Shown: positions 1 through 9,842, counted from the stretch's first letter. The stretch: DNA of 23,435 nt from Phaeoceros laevis (GCA_049999765.1 JBNGIQ010007948.1:1-23435); one strand, 5' to 3'. Notes: generated from the sequence alone by a model not told the origin. Made by a program: numbers and translations.

Positions 1-2
1 TG

Positions 3-322
3 CGGCTGGCAGGTGTAAAACCGGATGACGTCACATTTCTTTCACTGCTGTCTGCATGTGGTCATGCTGGCTTGACAGACCAGGGGATACTGTACTTTGA
101 GTCCATGAGCAAGGATTTTGGCATAGCTCCAAAGATTGAGCATTTTGTTAGTATGGTAGACTTCTTCCATTCTTTGGGAAGATCGTGCCAATCTGGACTG
201 TAGCTTGTCTCAGCAATATATGCGCGGAGAGCGTCTGTCATGCAGGTTGGAGGGAGGCTTCAAACTCTGGCAGCTCAGACTCCTTTGCCCCCACAAACGT
301 GCGAGGAATGCCATGGAAGTAG
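3..322 (+). pseudogene. PPR protein C-terminal remnant, frameshifted
   Basis: From base 3 the frame reads a typical plant PPR segment ('GVKPDDVTFLSLLSACGHAG', then 'YFESMSKDFGIAPKIEHF' and 'SMVD'). After this it loses similarity and stops at TAG 201-203. A second frame, open to TAG 320-322, contains 'ACLSNICAES' and 'GWREASN', which resemble the E-type motif that follows the last PPR in organelle RNA-editing factors (usually 'LLSNIYAE...W.EA'). The roughly 30 residues normally between these blocks are shortened and the frame changes, so this looks like a degraded 3' end. The gene's start lies outside the window. PPR proteins bind organellar RNA, but this copy is unlikely to be functional unless an intron joins the two frames, and I see no good splice pair. 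Confidence 0.8.
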
Positions 323-338
323 TAGTAGGACCTAAAGG

Positions 339-715
339 TCACAACTAGTCTAAGACACAACTTAACGAGCTGCACCCAGCGTCATGGTGGACATCTTATT
401 AAAGGGTACCGGTGAATTTCCCACCTAGACCTACATATAGACTAGCTACACTAGTTGAGCACAAACATAAATCGTCTTCTGCTGGACACTGAAATTTCTA
501 CAAACTTGATGATGCGGGATGTTCAATTCCCATGTGGAGTTGGCTAAACACCATAATCTTCCTACTACTACTACTACCATAATCTCCCTACTACTACTAC
601 TGATCAATGATGATTTGCATTCACGAGTGTGAAATCAATCTTCACCAGTCACCAGAGGGAAGTCCCAAATTTAAAGGTGCAAGCTCGTTAAGTTGTGTCT
701 TTGACTTAGTTGTGA
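339..715. mobile_element. Possible MITE-like element with ~38-bp terminal inverted repeats
   Basis: The left arm (339-376) contains 'acacaacttaacgagct'. The right arm (677-715) contains its complement 'agctcgttaagttgtgt'. Both ends start 'tcacaacta' when read inward, and the arms match over about 38 bp with a few mismatches and indels. The ~300-bp interior has no coding capacity and includes a CTA-rich simple repeat. I cannot see a clear target-site duplication, so the superfamily is unassigned and the element may be a relic. Confidence 0.5.
551..601. repeat. CTA-rich tandem repeat (2 x ~26 bp)
   Basis: The unit 'ccataatct', then 't/ccc' and four CTA triplets, occurs twice back to back. It is a short microsatellite-like array inside the possible inverted-repeat element. 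Confidence 0.7.
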
Positions 716-911
716 GTGACTAGTTCAAGAGCGAACCAGCTCGATGTCTCCCTTGCCCGTCACCTCTTCCAACCAGCCTCCAACCCGATCGACCCCGTCG
801 ATGTTGGAAGTGCAAGAGTTGACTAGTTGTGACAAGCTATTTTGGACGTAAGAGCAGCTGTCGCAAATCAATCCAGTATAGTAGTTGCAGTAGTCGATGT
901 TGGCGCTGCCC

Positions 912-996
912 CATCTGCTGAGCGTGGTGCACTTGCTTCCCAGGGGTTGTCTTAAGAGAACCCCTGGAGAATCAAGTGCACCACGCTCAGCAGATG
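912..996. repeat. 85-nt foldback with 24-bp perfect stem
   Basis: Bases 912-935 (starting 'catctgctgagcgtggtg') are the exact reverse complement of 973-996. Inside them, 941-948 'caggggtt' pairs with 959-966 'aacccctg', leaving a small internal loop and a 10-nt terminal loop (949-958). The transcript of either strand could form a miRNA-precursor-like hairpin. Confidence 0.85.
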
Positions 997-1015
997 CTGT
1001 CAAGCTTGACAGCAT
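994..1015. repeat. 22-bp perfect palindrome
   Basis: The half-site 'atgctgtcaag' is followed directly by its exact reverse complement. It overlaps the last three bases of the larger foldback, so the two inverted repeats are nested end to end. Confidence 0.9.
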
Positions 1016-1170
1016 AATTCAGGCAACTTCCCCATGATGGCTGTATTCACGTCGTCTTTCGTTGGGCTGTTGGAGGTGGTATCACAGTGCCATATCCAGA
1101 CAGTGTCACTTTGCTCTCCCACAGGCATAAGCGCCGTCAGGACTAGGATCATGTGCACCAGTGCTGCCAT

Positions 1171-2444
1171 GGATGGTACTCGATTGTAGGTGATCCTTGA
1201 GGCTCCCCTGCCGGTCCTGATAAAACGATATTTTAATTCTGCAATGTGCAAGAGAGTAAGCCATATCCATGCCAGTTGCAGCTGGTAGTCGTAGCTCTAG
1301 CCAGCACCGCCGTCAATTCAAACTCTGATTTTGAGCAAGAGAGCTAACAATGCCATCCATGAGCTGCAAATGCAGAAAAGGAAAGGAAAGGATCACTCAC
1401 ATGTGGCTCAGTTTGCTGGGAACGTGAAGTGTGCAAAGTCACACAAGGGAATGTTCAAAGCTTTATGGGAGCGGGAGCTAGCTAACTAGTAGACGTCTTG
1501 GCCTCGTTCTATCCGGCCTCGTTCTATAGATCCGAAGGTGAGGCGGATCCGGACATGTGTTCCTGCTGAACAAGGCAACAAACTGGTCCCGCAATCTTGA
1601 TTGAAGACCCCGCAGCTTAGGTGCAATGAATCTGCGATCTTGTGAGAATATGACAAGATCCATATCAGACATGCCAAAATTGCGCATGCGCATGACCTTT
1701 TAACATACCCTGAAGTTAACTGATCAACAAGTGGCTCCGTCGATAGTACCGCCAGGGTTAGCGTGCTTCACAGGTTTGGGCCTGTGTAACTAGCAACCAG
1801 ATGAATGGCTTTTCAGGAAATGTTCAGGTTGTTCAGCAATACTGGAGGCTTGGCAATACTCTGGATAAAGGGTTGTCACCAATTCCACCCTCCAGGAGCT
1901 CTCCTTGATTGAGATTGGGATGACAGCACGCGGACACCGCCACCTCTGCGATGCTTAAATACAGTGAGCTCAAGTGAACGTCGGCCAATGCTGCGAGGCG
2001 AGGAGTTTTTTGCGAAGAAGCTCTACTGGAAGGGTGCCTAAGTCCACTGGGTGTTGCACTTGACAATTTATGTTTGACCAACGAGTAGCCAAGTAAGTGC
2101 GGGCTGCAGTTTGGCCAAATGCATGCAGTAAATCCTGAAGATTCCTGAACACTCCTGGAACTGGTAACCGATTTGCTGGCAAAAACTAGTAGATCTAGAT
2201 TCGTTGAACGATGTGGAGATAACCGTGCATACAGAAATTTGCATCGTTTAGAGGTAGAGACCTGGCCAGTAACGTTGTGTCCTCGACGGAGAGAATGTCT
2301 GCCGCCCTGCATATTATAGTGGTGTTTACATTGAAAGCAGCAGCACCTGTCAATTATGTCCTAGTACTTATCCGTGTCACCAACAGGTTTGTAGCGTAGC
2401 AAGTGTTTCTGAGTGTAGGAAGTTCCGTTACCAACCCTAAACCC
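1171..2444. other. Gene-poor region between the Cys-rich remnant and the first reductase gene
   Basis: I see no recognisable gene. A short direct repeat of 'ggcctcgttctat' lies at about 1499-1529. Minus-strand open frames of 71 codons (1478-1693) and 159 codons (1833-2312) exist, but neither shows motifs, splice structure or familiar similarity. Telomere-box-like 'accctaaaccct' lies at about 2435-2446, just beyond the 3' end of the reductase gene. Confidence 0.5.
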
Positions 2445-3778
2445 TCACCCTTTGAGATAAACCTTCCCTCCTCTACCTGGTCTCTCCGTGGCCTCGAGTG
2501 CTTTCTTGTAGTCAGCCAAGTCAAATGTCTCTCCCACTAGAGGCTCTACAACCTTTTGCTCCAAAAGCTCCAAAACTTCATCCCCAAGTTCCTTCAGTTC
2601 CTCTTCGGTTGGAACCAAATCAGGCAAAATCCACCATTCCACACGAACTTTTCTCATCAGATCCAGCAAACCGAGTCTCAAGTCCCATGAAGCTAAAGCT
2701 CCCCAGATCAACAGCCTTCCTTCGTTTCTAACACATGATGCCACTATCTGCAATGAAGCCACATATTTTAGTCTGTAGGTCAGTCACCAGTGAACTTGTG
2801 TACGTGCTAATCAATCAGGTCATTCTCTCGTCTCTGTCAGTGGACAAGAAACAATTACCTTGGTATTATCATCGACTACAGCGTCAAATGCAGCATAAGC
2901 AAGCTTCCCGTTGGTGACCTCCTTGACAATTTGCAGCACATCTACCAGGAAAAACACACAGCCTTAGTCTCTGACCGTTCAAACTGCCTCGTAAAACGAG
3001 CACCGGAAGACAATGTGAAGCTTCTTGACCTTCTTTGGTTGAGTTGATGACCACGTCCCCTCCCAAGGCTTCTAGCTCTGCCTTGGAGGCATCCCTCCTC
3101 ACAATGTTGATCGTTTTGATCCCAAAGTGCTTGGCCAGCTGAATTATTTGCCTCCCAATCACAGAGGCAGCAGCAGTCTGAAGCAAAAACTCTCCTTTGG
3201 GAACTTGCACCTCCTTCAACAGGCCAAGGGCAGTGCAAGAGTTCACCACAAATTGCGCAGCAACTTCGTCCGTGACGGAGTCAGGAGTGGCAAACACATA
3301 TGCTGCCTTTACAGAAATGTACTCCTGCCAAGATCCCTGCGCATCCTTCAAGTACCTCGGGAAGATTATAGGAGTCACTCTCTGCCCCACCGAGAACTGC
3401 GTCACTCCTTCTCCAACCTGGCCATCTCAACAACGTCAGAATCCTCAATCTTTATCTCCAAACAATGAGAACTCACTACTTAATGAGAAGGCCATCGCCC
3501 GTCCTCGCCCGTCCTCGCTGCCTCACCTCCTTGACCACCCCGGTGCCTTCAGAACCGACGATGATCTCACTGATGGCGTTCAAGCTTGCAAACCGATCGA
3601 AACGAACAGTCATGAGATCCGTAGGGTTGATCGCTCGCAATTTGAGCCGGACCAGGACATATCCGGGGGGAGTGGAGCCTGGTGCAGGTTCCTCCTTCTC
3701 CACCAGCTCAAGCTTTTCGGCGGGATCGCCTCCCCCAGATAGGCTGTAGTTCTTGGTCTGCGCAATTGCTCTCCCCAT
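2445..3778 (-). CDS. MECR: MECR/ETR-like medium-chain reductase, copy 1
   Basis: Four exons on the minus strand: 3778-3527, 3417-3030, 2941-2859 and 2747-2445. All introns are GT-AG (88-111 nt), the phases agree, and the product is 341 aa. The protein has an MDR-type GroES-like N-terminal half ('GYVLVRLKLRAINPTDL', 'VGSEGTGVVKE', 'FSVGQRVTP') and a Rossmann half ('AAASVIGRQIIQLAKHFG', 'INIVRRDASKAELEALGG', 'EGRLLIWGALASWD'), ending in '...GGKVYLKG'. Zinc ligands are absent, as in 2-enoyl thioester reductases, which make acyl-ACP/CoA with NADPH in mitochondrial fatty-acid synthesis. 'RRD' after the second Rossmann strand fits NADPH. No tyrosine occurs in residues 51-80, where MECR/ETR proteins carry their catalytic Tyr, so another MDR reductase activity is possible. 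No clear transit peptide precedes the ATG. The exon-2 donor is weak (GTCAAG, against GTAATA in copy 2). It is tandem with copy 2. Confidence 0.85.
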
Positions 3779-4450
3779 TGTCTCGCGTGGTAGCCTCCGG
3801 ACACCGCCATCGGACTTCTATCTCGGAGGCCTGCTTGGCAGGACGTGGAGGGGATCGGAAAGGAGGAAAGATGCTTTGGCGTCTGTCCTGAAGGAGATGC
3901 TTCAGAATGTTTGGCCATTGTTCCAGTGACCGTATTGTGAGCCAGAGTCGTTTCGCATTCCTCTTCGGTCATTCGGCCGTTGCGGTGTGGAACGTGGATC
4001 CCAAAGCAATTCGGGGGTGCCGTCTGAAACTTGTTGGGTTTCTCGTCTACAGTCTGTGTTGTGGTTTGCTGCTTTATGGTGATTGGACGTTCAGGGCTAG
4101 TACGGTGTACTTACCTTGGATGCTCTTCCTTGCGGGTGTTGGCAGGAGCCACTGCTGGCATCGAGATCGAGACAGCCAGAGTGCTGGCTTTGAGTCCATG
4201 TGGATCACCACATGAACAGGAATTATCCAGAAAACGGTGGACACGGTGTGCATCCCTCTCTACGATTTCTCGCTGCTCTCACGATAAGACACGATCTTGG
4301 TGCTAGCAGGGTACGCAGAAGTGTACCCCGCGGCCCGAACTGTCTTGCTCTTGTCCGGCCGGGAAGAGTTTCCCGGCGGATAAATTATTGCTGTCGAGGG
4401 AAGCTAGATATCTTTGCCTGGTTGATATGTACACCTTCTGAGGGGATAGG
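3779..4450. promoter_or_regulatory. Spacer and presumed 5' region of reductase copy 1
   Basis: The first ~155 bp (3779-3934) are clearly related to the region upstream of copy 2 (5780-5932), sharing 'gcgtggtagcctccggaca' and 'ggcctgcttggcaggacgtg'. They are therefore part of the duplicated unit and probably promoter/5' UTR. From about 3940 to 4450 I see no gene, no TATA box and no repeat. This stretch separates the copies and should contain the 3' flank of copy 2. Confidence 0.5.
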
Positions 4451-5779
4451 TCACCCTTTGAGATAAACCTTACCTCCCCTGGCTGGTCTCTCCGTGGCCT
4501 TGAGTGCTTTTTTGTAGTCAGCCAAGTCAAATGTCTCTCCCACCAGAGGCTCTACAACCTTTTGCTCCAAAAGCTCCAAAACTTCATCCCCAAGTTTCTT
4601 CAGTTTCTCTTCGGTGGGGACCTCATCATACAAAATCCAACATCCCACACGAACTTTTCTCATCAGATCCAGCAATCCGATTCTCACGTCCCATGACGCT
4701 AAGGCTCCCCAGATAACCAGCCGTCCTTCGTTTCTAACAGATGATGCCAGTATCTGCAATGGGGCCACATTTTAAGATCTGTAGGTCAGTCACCACTAAA
4801 CTTGTGTATGTTGCTAATCAATCAGGCCATATTGTCGTTTGTCGTCTCTGGCAGTGGACAAGCAACAATTACCTTGGTATTCTCATCGACTACAGCGTCA
4901 AATGCAGCATAAGCAAGCTTCCCGTTGGTGACGTCCTTGACAATTTGCAGCACATCTGCCAGTAGAAGAGCAGCCTAAGTCTCTGACCGTTCAACCTGCC
5001 TCATAATAAAGCACCAGAAGACAATGTAAAGCTTATTACCTTCTTTGGTTGAGTTGATGACCACGTTCCCTCCCAAGGCTTCCAGCTCCGCCTTGGCAGC
5101 ATCCCTCCTCACGATGTTGATGGTTATGATCCCAAAGTGCTTGGCCAGCTGAATTATTTGCCTCCCGATCACAGAGGCAGCACCAGTCTGAAGCAGGAAC
5201 TCTCCTATTGGGACCTGCACCTCCTTCAACAGGCCAAGTGCGATACAAGAGTTCACCACCAATTGCGCAGCGACTTCGTCCGTGACGGAGTCAGGAATGG
5301 GAAAGACATGTGCTGCCTTCACACAAATGTATTCCTGCCAAGATCCCTGCGCATCCTTCAAGTACCTCAGGAAAATTATAGGCGTAACTCTCTGCCCTAC
5401 CGAGAACTGCGTCACTCCTTCTCCAACCTGGCCATCTCAGCAATGTCAGAATCCTCAATCTTCATTTCCAAAATGAGAACTCGCTACGAAAAGAGGGGCA
5501 GTCCATTGACGGTACTTGCTGCCTCACCTCCTTGACCACTCCGGTGCCTTCGGAACCGACGATGATCTCACTGCTGCCGCTCAATCTTGAAAATCGATCG
5601 ATGCGAACAGTCGTGAGATCCGTGGGGTTGATAGCTCGCAACTTGAGCCGGACCAGGACATATCCGGGGGGAGTGGAGCCTGGTACAGGTTCCTCCTTGT
5701 CCACCAGCTCAAGCTTTTCGGCGGGATCGCCTCCTCCGGATAGGGCGTAGTTCTTAGTCTGCGAAATTGCTCTTCCCAT
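4451..5779 (-). CDS. MECR: MECR/ETR-like medium-chain reductase, copy 2
   Basis: Same structure as copy 1: exons 5779-5528, 5427-5040, 4955-4873 and 4753-4451, with each exon exactly the same length (252, 388, 83, 303 nt). The product is 341 aa and the introns are 84-119 nt. ATG 5777-5779 is chosen because it matches the copy 1 start; a GTG two codons upstream is not needed. The Rossmann loop reads 'TGAASVIGRQIIQLAKHFG', with Gly166 where copy 1 has Ala. The loop at residues 56-69 differs strongly from copy 1 ('DLTTVRIDRFSRLSGSSE' here), while the rest is nearly the same. The catalytic-position Tyr of MECR is also missing here. It is probably an active NADPH-dependent MDR enzyme; the substrate is uncertain. 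Copy 1 lies about 2 kb away in the same orientation. Confidence 0.85.
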
Positions 5780-5940
5780 TGTCACGCGTCAGCGTGGTAG
5801 CCTCCGGACATCGCCATTTGACTTTTATCTGGAGGCCTGCTTGGCAGGACGTGGAGGGGAGACAGAGAGAGATGCGGCCTGAAGAAGATGCTTTTGCGTG
5901 CTTGGCCATTTCAGGACCCCTGTGGTGACCGGAAAGCACA
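5780..5940 (-). promoter_or_regulatory. Duplicated 5' region of reductase copy 2
   Basis: It aligns with 3779-3934 upstream of copy 1, with several indels including an extra 'cacgcgtcag' next to the ATG. Similarity fades near 'gtgaccg' at about 5932, which marks the 5' edge of the duplicated unit. No TATA box is evident. Confidence 0.5.
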
Positions 5941-5946
5941 GCTAGT

Positions 5947-6660
5947 CTACGGCGCAAAAGCAGCCTGCAAACTGCGCACCACCGGCTCCAAATCCCGGTC
6001 GCTTTCGTATTCGTGCCTCATTCGCCCAATTATGCCCGTCTGTAGCTGTGCTTTCCGTGGTGAGTCACTGGTGAGCCAGACTTCCCCTTCAGCGGCCTTT
6101 TCCTGCGGATCCCTGGTCCTGTGCGAAATGCTGCCGAGGTTTAGGTTATCTTTTAGGGCAGCGGCAGCCCAAACTCCATCCACCGCTCTCATTCCCTGCC
6201 TTTCTCCTCCTGACGGCTGCCGTGGAGGAGGAGCTTGTGGTTGCTGTTCTCCTCGGCTGAGAAGGTGGAAAGAGGTGCGCGCAGGGGTCTAGCATATGTC
6301 AGCGGCATGGGGCAGGACAGAGGCACTTGCTTTGAGCAGCCGGCGGCATGGCGGGCTCGAATGTGCTCCTGTGTTTCTTTTGTCCTTCTCCATGCTGATG
6401 ATAAGCGCCAGTCCTCGTACTTGTTCCTTTGAGGCTGTGATATCCTCAAACGTGTGAAGCATGTACTCTAGCTGAGAGTCGAGCGCAAGGGTTTCGTTTT
6501 GGAGGGTTCTGGACGCTTGCCGAGGACGAGAAACATTCGCTTTTGGTTGGACTGGATTCAGACCCTGTCCCTGGGAAGGTGAGCGACTGACGGTTTGCTG
6601 GTGTTCGCTGATGTCTGCCTCCACCCAGGAATAGCTTTCGCTTGTTTGGTATTGACCCCG
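5947..6660 (-). other. Possible exons of an unidentified minus-strand gene
   Basis: Two open segments look more coding-like than their surroundings. One (about 6660-6430) reads 'SYSWVEADISEHQQTVSRSP', then 'LALDSQLEYMLHTFEDIT' and 'ASKEQ', before a possible GTACGAG donor. The other lies after a good polypyrimidine/CAG acceptor at about 6266. It reads a Pro/Gln-rich stretch and then 'GIIGRMRHEYESDRDLEPVV', and ends at a stop at 5947-5949. I could not find splice phases that join both in one frame, and I do not recognise the family. The 3' end lies next to the 5' region of reductase copy 2. Confidence 0.3.
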
Positions 6661-8135
6661 AGAGTTCTTCTCCTGGCGTGCTTTTCTCGTAAGTTAGAGC
6701 TGGTCATACCCGCGTCCAAACTCGACTACGATCTGATGGATATGCTGTGTAGGATGGACTCGCAGTGAGGTTTGGCCCACTAGTTGTTTTCCTCTGGTTC
6801 TGTAGAAGATTAGCACTTCCGAAGGATGTAGGTTCTAGCAAATTAGCGCTTCTCAGGGATGTCGTTTACTGCGTTCAGAGGCAGGAACTAGTTAAGCAAT
6901 GGATGGAACTGAGTGTGCGACTTATCAAGGCCTGCCATGGCAACTGTTCCAGGCTCGAGGCTCGTATTCAGCATTGATACGGATGTGGCAGACTTTGTTG
7001 GCTGGTGCTCCCTAAGATCATTCAAGGAGAATGATTTGCCACTTCCCCGGTAGGTAGAGGTGCCTTTCTGCGCCTGTAGATGATGCCGGCAGCTGTGTTA
7101 ACGTTCTCCTGGTTATGTTTAGTTTCTCCAGGGCGGAAGCACCTATGTCGATAAAACGTGCACTTGTACTCTAATGCCGACAGGCGCTAATGGACCGCCT
7201 GGTGTGTTCGGGATGGAAGTGATGAGGAACATCTGAGCTTATGTTATTAAACTTGTTAAGCAAGACCTGTTAAGCAAGACTTCAGGCAAGTGCTGCAACA
7301 ACACTTGCACATTAGGGTTAGAGTCTTGGATGAGCCTAGTTCTGTAGAGAAATTACGGCGGTTAGGTTTTGGTACTTTTTGTCATTTGTTCAGCCAGATC
7401 GGGAGGGGATTACTCGACATACAACGAGCACTAGGGCCGCACAGCCTTGCACCAGCTGTGAGCTTCCGCGGTTGACAGCAGACGCTTTCAGCATCCGTAC
7501 GGAATTCGACTTTGACAGTCGCGTAGTCCTAGATTTGGACCTCTTCCTTTTTTGTGAAAAGGGAAGTCACATGTTCCACGGCTAAAATTCATCGAAGACT
7601 GCTACGCGAGGCGCAAAAATCATTTATGCAAATAGACGGCGGTGCACTGGTGCTTGCCTTGTGGTTCCGACCGATCCCAATCGTGCTGCTTCACATGTAT
7701 CGCCGGGAATGCAGGCCTGGCCCATAGGCGAAACCGAGCCCCAAAGGACGAGGCCACCACAGCTCACTTCAAGCTGTGTGATCGCCACGTACGTCGACGC
7801 GGCTGCATTTGGACTGGCGCCCTCTTCAAATTCGGTAATGCCGCGTAGAGAATTGTTTTGTAAAATTTCGAAGAGGGTGCCACATGGCGAGGCCGCTAGG
7901 CAGCGCGTCGCCGTAATAAAAGGCAGCCAAGGTTTAGCCCCGGTGTAGGCCAGCCAGTATTGCAATAGACGCGGAAAACTCTGAGGACGCACCCTGGTCC
8001 GGCTTGCCTTGTGCTGGCTTTGGTTGTTGGGGTTGAGCCTCTTGCACGCATCGTGGCGTGGCGGAGGCGAGATTGGGAGTGGTGGTGGTCAGGAAGTGCG
8101 CCAAATCTGCAGTGCTCATCCTTGTCGCGGGAACG
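6661..8135. other. Intergenic region upstream of the syntaxin gene
   Basis: There is no recognisable gene. A small direct repeat 'tgttaagcaagac' occurs twice at about 7254-7281. On the minus strand, 8119-7934 is open and Pro/Gln/Thr-rich ('STADLAHFLTTTTPNLASAT' and following), with a possible CAG|GTGCGT donor. Its ATG is only 16 bp from the syntaxin ATG in the opposite direction, so it would have to overlap the syntaxin 5' UTR. I leave it unannotated. The syntaxin promoter must lie here, but I see no clear TATA box. Confidence 0.4.
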
Positions 8136-9779
8136 ATGAGCTTTCAGGATCTTGAGGCCGGTGCCACAATACCGAGTAGGAGAGAACTGTTTGAGAACAA
8201 TCGGCAGGACCCTAGCCAGGCTGTAGCAGCCGGTGTCTTTCAAATCAATACTGCTGTCTCTACGTTCAAGCGCTTGGTCAATACCCTTGGCACTCCTAAA
8301 GACACTCCCGAACTGCGTGAAAAACTGTGATGTTCCTCTTAAATTCCATTGTCCCTAGAGTCAGATTCTGAGCTCCCGAACCTGTTTTCCCGTCTGCCGC
8401 TGGTTTATTCTTTTTTTCTTGCGCTGAATCTCCAGCTAGTGCATCTGGATCTGACCGGCGTGCTGCATCTTCATCTCTGCAGCCACAAAACCAGGCAGCA
8501 TATTGGAAATTTGGCCAAGGAGACCTCCGCTAGGTTGAAGGCTGCCAGTGAGACCGATCACTTGACGCCCGTCAGTGTAAGTTCGCTCAAGGATGCCCTT
8601 CCGCCGTTGTGGCATTTGGCTTCAAAATGGCTATTTGCGATTTTGTTCTGCTTCGTGAGTCTGTTGTGGGGGACGGGGCTTGAGCTGTGCGTATTTGTTT
8701 GCGTAGCTGTGTTGGGGAAAGATAAAATGGAGGCTGTGGTTGTTGGTATGCAGGCAAATAAAAAAGTGGGAGATGCCAAGCTTGCTAAGGATTTCCAAGC
8801 TGTTCTGAAGGAATTTCAGAACGCTCAAAAATTGGCTGCCGAGCGTGAAACATCATACACTCCCTTCGTCGCTCAAGCGGTTCTTCCCTCCAGGTTGGTT
8901 TGTGACCTCGTGGCAGTGTTTTACCAACAGGTGCCTTCGGTTTAAAGGTTGCGCCGGGCTTGGTTCATTTCCTTTACTTCAGTTTATATCATGTCAGTCG
9001 AGCTAAGTGCGAGAGTGTTGCGTGGTGCAGCTACACCGCCAGTGAATTGAAACTAGCCCCGGAAGAGAGTCCAGAACAACGAGCATTGCTAATCGAACAG
9101 AGACGGTATGCTGTTTGGTCTGGTGAACGTAGTGTGAATGCTGTGCAGTCCGTATCTGATATTTGTTCTTACGTTGCTTATTTTCTATGCTGCAGGCAGG
9201 ATATCATTCTACTTGACAGTGAGCTTGTGTTCAATGAGGCTATCATTGAGGAGCGGAATCAAGGAATTCGTGAAATACAGCAGCAGATTGGGGAAGTAAA
9301 TGAGATATTCAAAGATCTTGCGGTCTTGGTTCATGAGCAAGGGGTTCAAATTGGTAAGCACAATTGTCCTAGACCATGCAGTCCTTGAAACAAATATCTC
9401 TCTAGCTCAATCTAGACTTGGTTCTCGAATTGGTGGTCACATATCTAGATTGGTTGTGCAGAGGACATTGATTCAAACATCGAAAGTGCTCATGGTGCAA
9501 CTGTACAAGCAAAAATACAACTTGCCAAGGCTCACAACAATCAAAGATCAAACTCTTCGCTGGTAATGAACTATGTTTTTTGGTGCACTCTTCTGGAAGC
9601 GACTCATTGGGAACATTTGGATTAGCTTGGTTGCATTATTAGCTGACTGTGTAGAATAATAATAGATTTCTTTAATGGCATCCTGACTTGACCTTTGTGT
9701 TTCGGCTTTGCAGACCTGCCTTTTGCTCGTGATTTTTGGTGTGGCCCTTCTGATTGTTATTATCGTCATGGCGGCTTGA
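8136..9779 (+). CDS. SYP2: SYP2-family syntaxin (vacuolar/prevacuolar Qa-SNARE)
   Basis: Seven exons: 8136-8326, 8483-8576, 8754-8893, 9031-9105, 9196-9353, 9462-9562 and 9714-9779. All introns are GT-AG with consistent phases, and the product is 274 aa, the usual SYP2 length. It starts 'MSFQDLEAG', as SYP2 proteins do; an upstream in-frame ATG at 8058 is less likely. Habc helices lie in about residues 30-145 ('[20 protein letters not shown]', '[20 protein letters not shown]'). The SNARE motif spans about 175-240 ('[20 protein letters not shown]'), with zero-layer Gln at residue 215 in 'HEQGVQI'. A C-terminal tail anchor occupies 254-274 ('[20 protein letters not shown]'). The family (SYP21/SYP22, Pep12/Vam3 type) drives fusion at the prevacuolar compartment and vacuole with VTI1, SYP5 and VAMP727-type partners. 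It is intact and likely functional. Confidence 0.95.
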
Positions 9780-9842
9780 AGATTGCTTCCATATAAAACC
9801 TTTCACAGTGGGGGCATATATTCTTAGCAGTACCTCTCGCAA

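Larger units (their letters stand above)
725..1170 (-). pseudogene. Small secreted Cys-rich protein gene, interrupted by a foldback
   Basis: From ATG 1168-1170 on the minus strand the frame gives a signal-peptide-like start ('MAALVHMILVLTALMPVGEQ'), then 'VWIWHCDTTSNSPTKDD' and '...LPELCCQA', and stops at 1000-1002. A second frame continues with 'PLGSKCTTLSRWGSANIDYC', 'GLICDSCSYVQNSLSQLV' and 'RVGGWLEE', and stops at 725-727. Together they look like one secreted protein with about nine cysteines, broken by roughly 59 extra bases (about 947-1005). Removing that segment would rejoin the frames at a shared CAA. The extra segment is an inverted copy of the flanking sequence, described separately. 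An intron from a GT near 1018 to an AAG acceptor near 936 would also keep frame, so a functional spliced gene is not excluded. I do not recognise the family; small cysteine-rich secreted or effector-like proteins have this general layout. Confidence 0.4.

Noticed and set aside
725-1170. Tetraspanin large-loop fragment
   Set aside because: Cysteine spacing only loosely similar (lacks CCG and the membrane segments); a signal peptide precedes it instead.
1833-2312. 159-codon minus-strand open frame
   Set aside because: No motif, composition bias or splice structure; competing open frame on the same strand (1970-2182). Long open frames occur by chance.
7934-8119. Divergent gene sharing a promoter with the syntaxin
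   Set aside because: Its ATG would be 16 bp from the syntaxin ATG, leaving no room for promoters unless transcripts overlap; no downstream exon could be joined.
8058-8135. Longer N-terminus for the syntaxin
   Set aside because: SYP2 proteins start at 'MSFQDL'; the extra 26 residues have no counterpart in the family.
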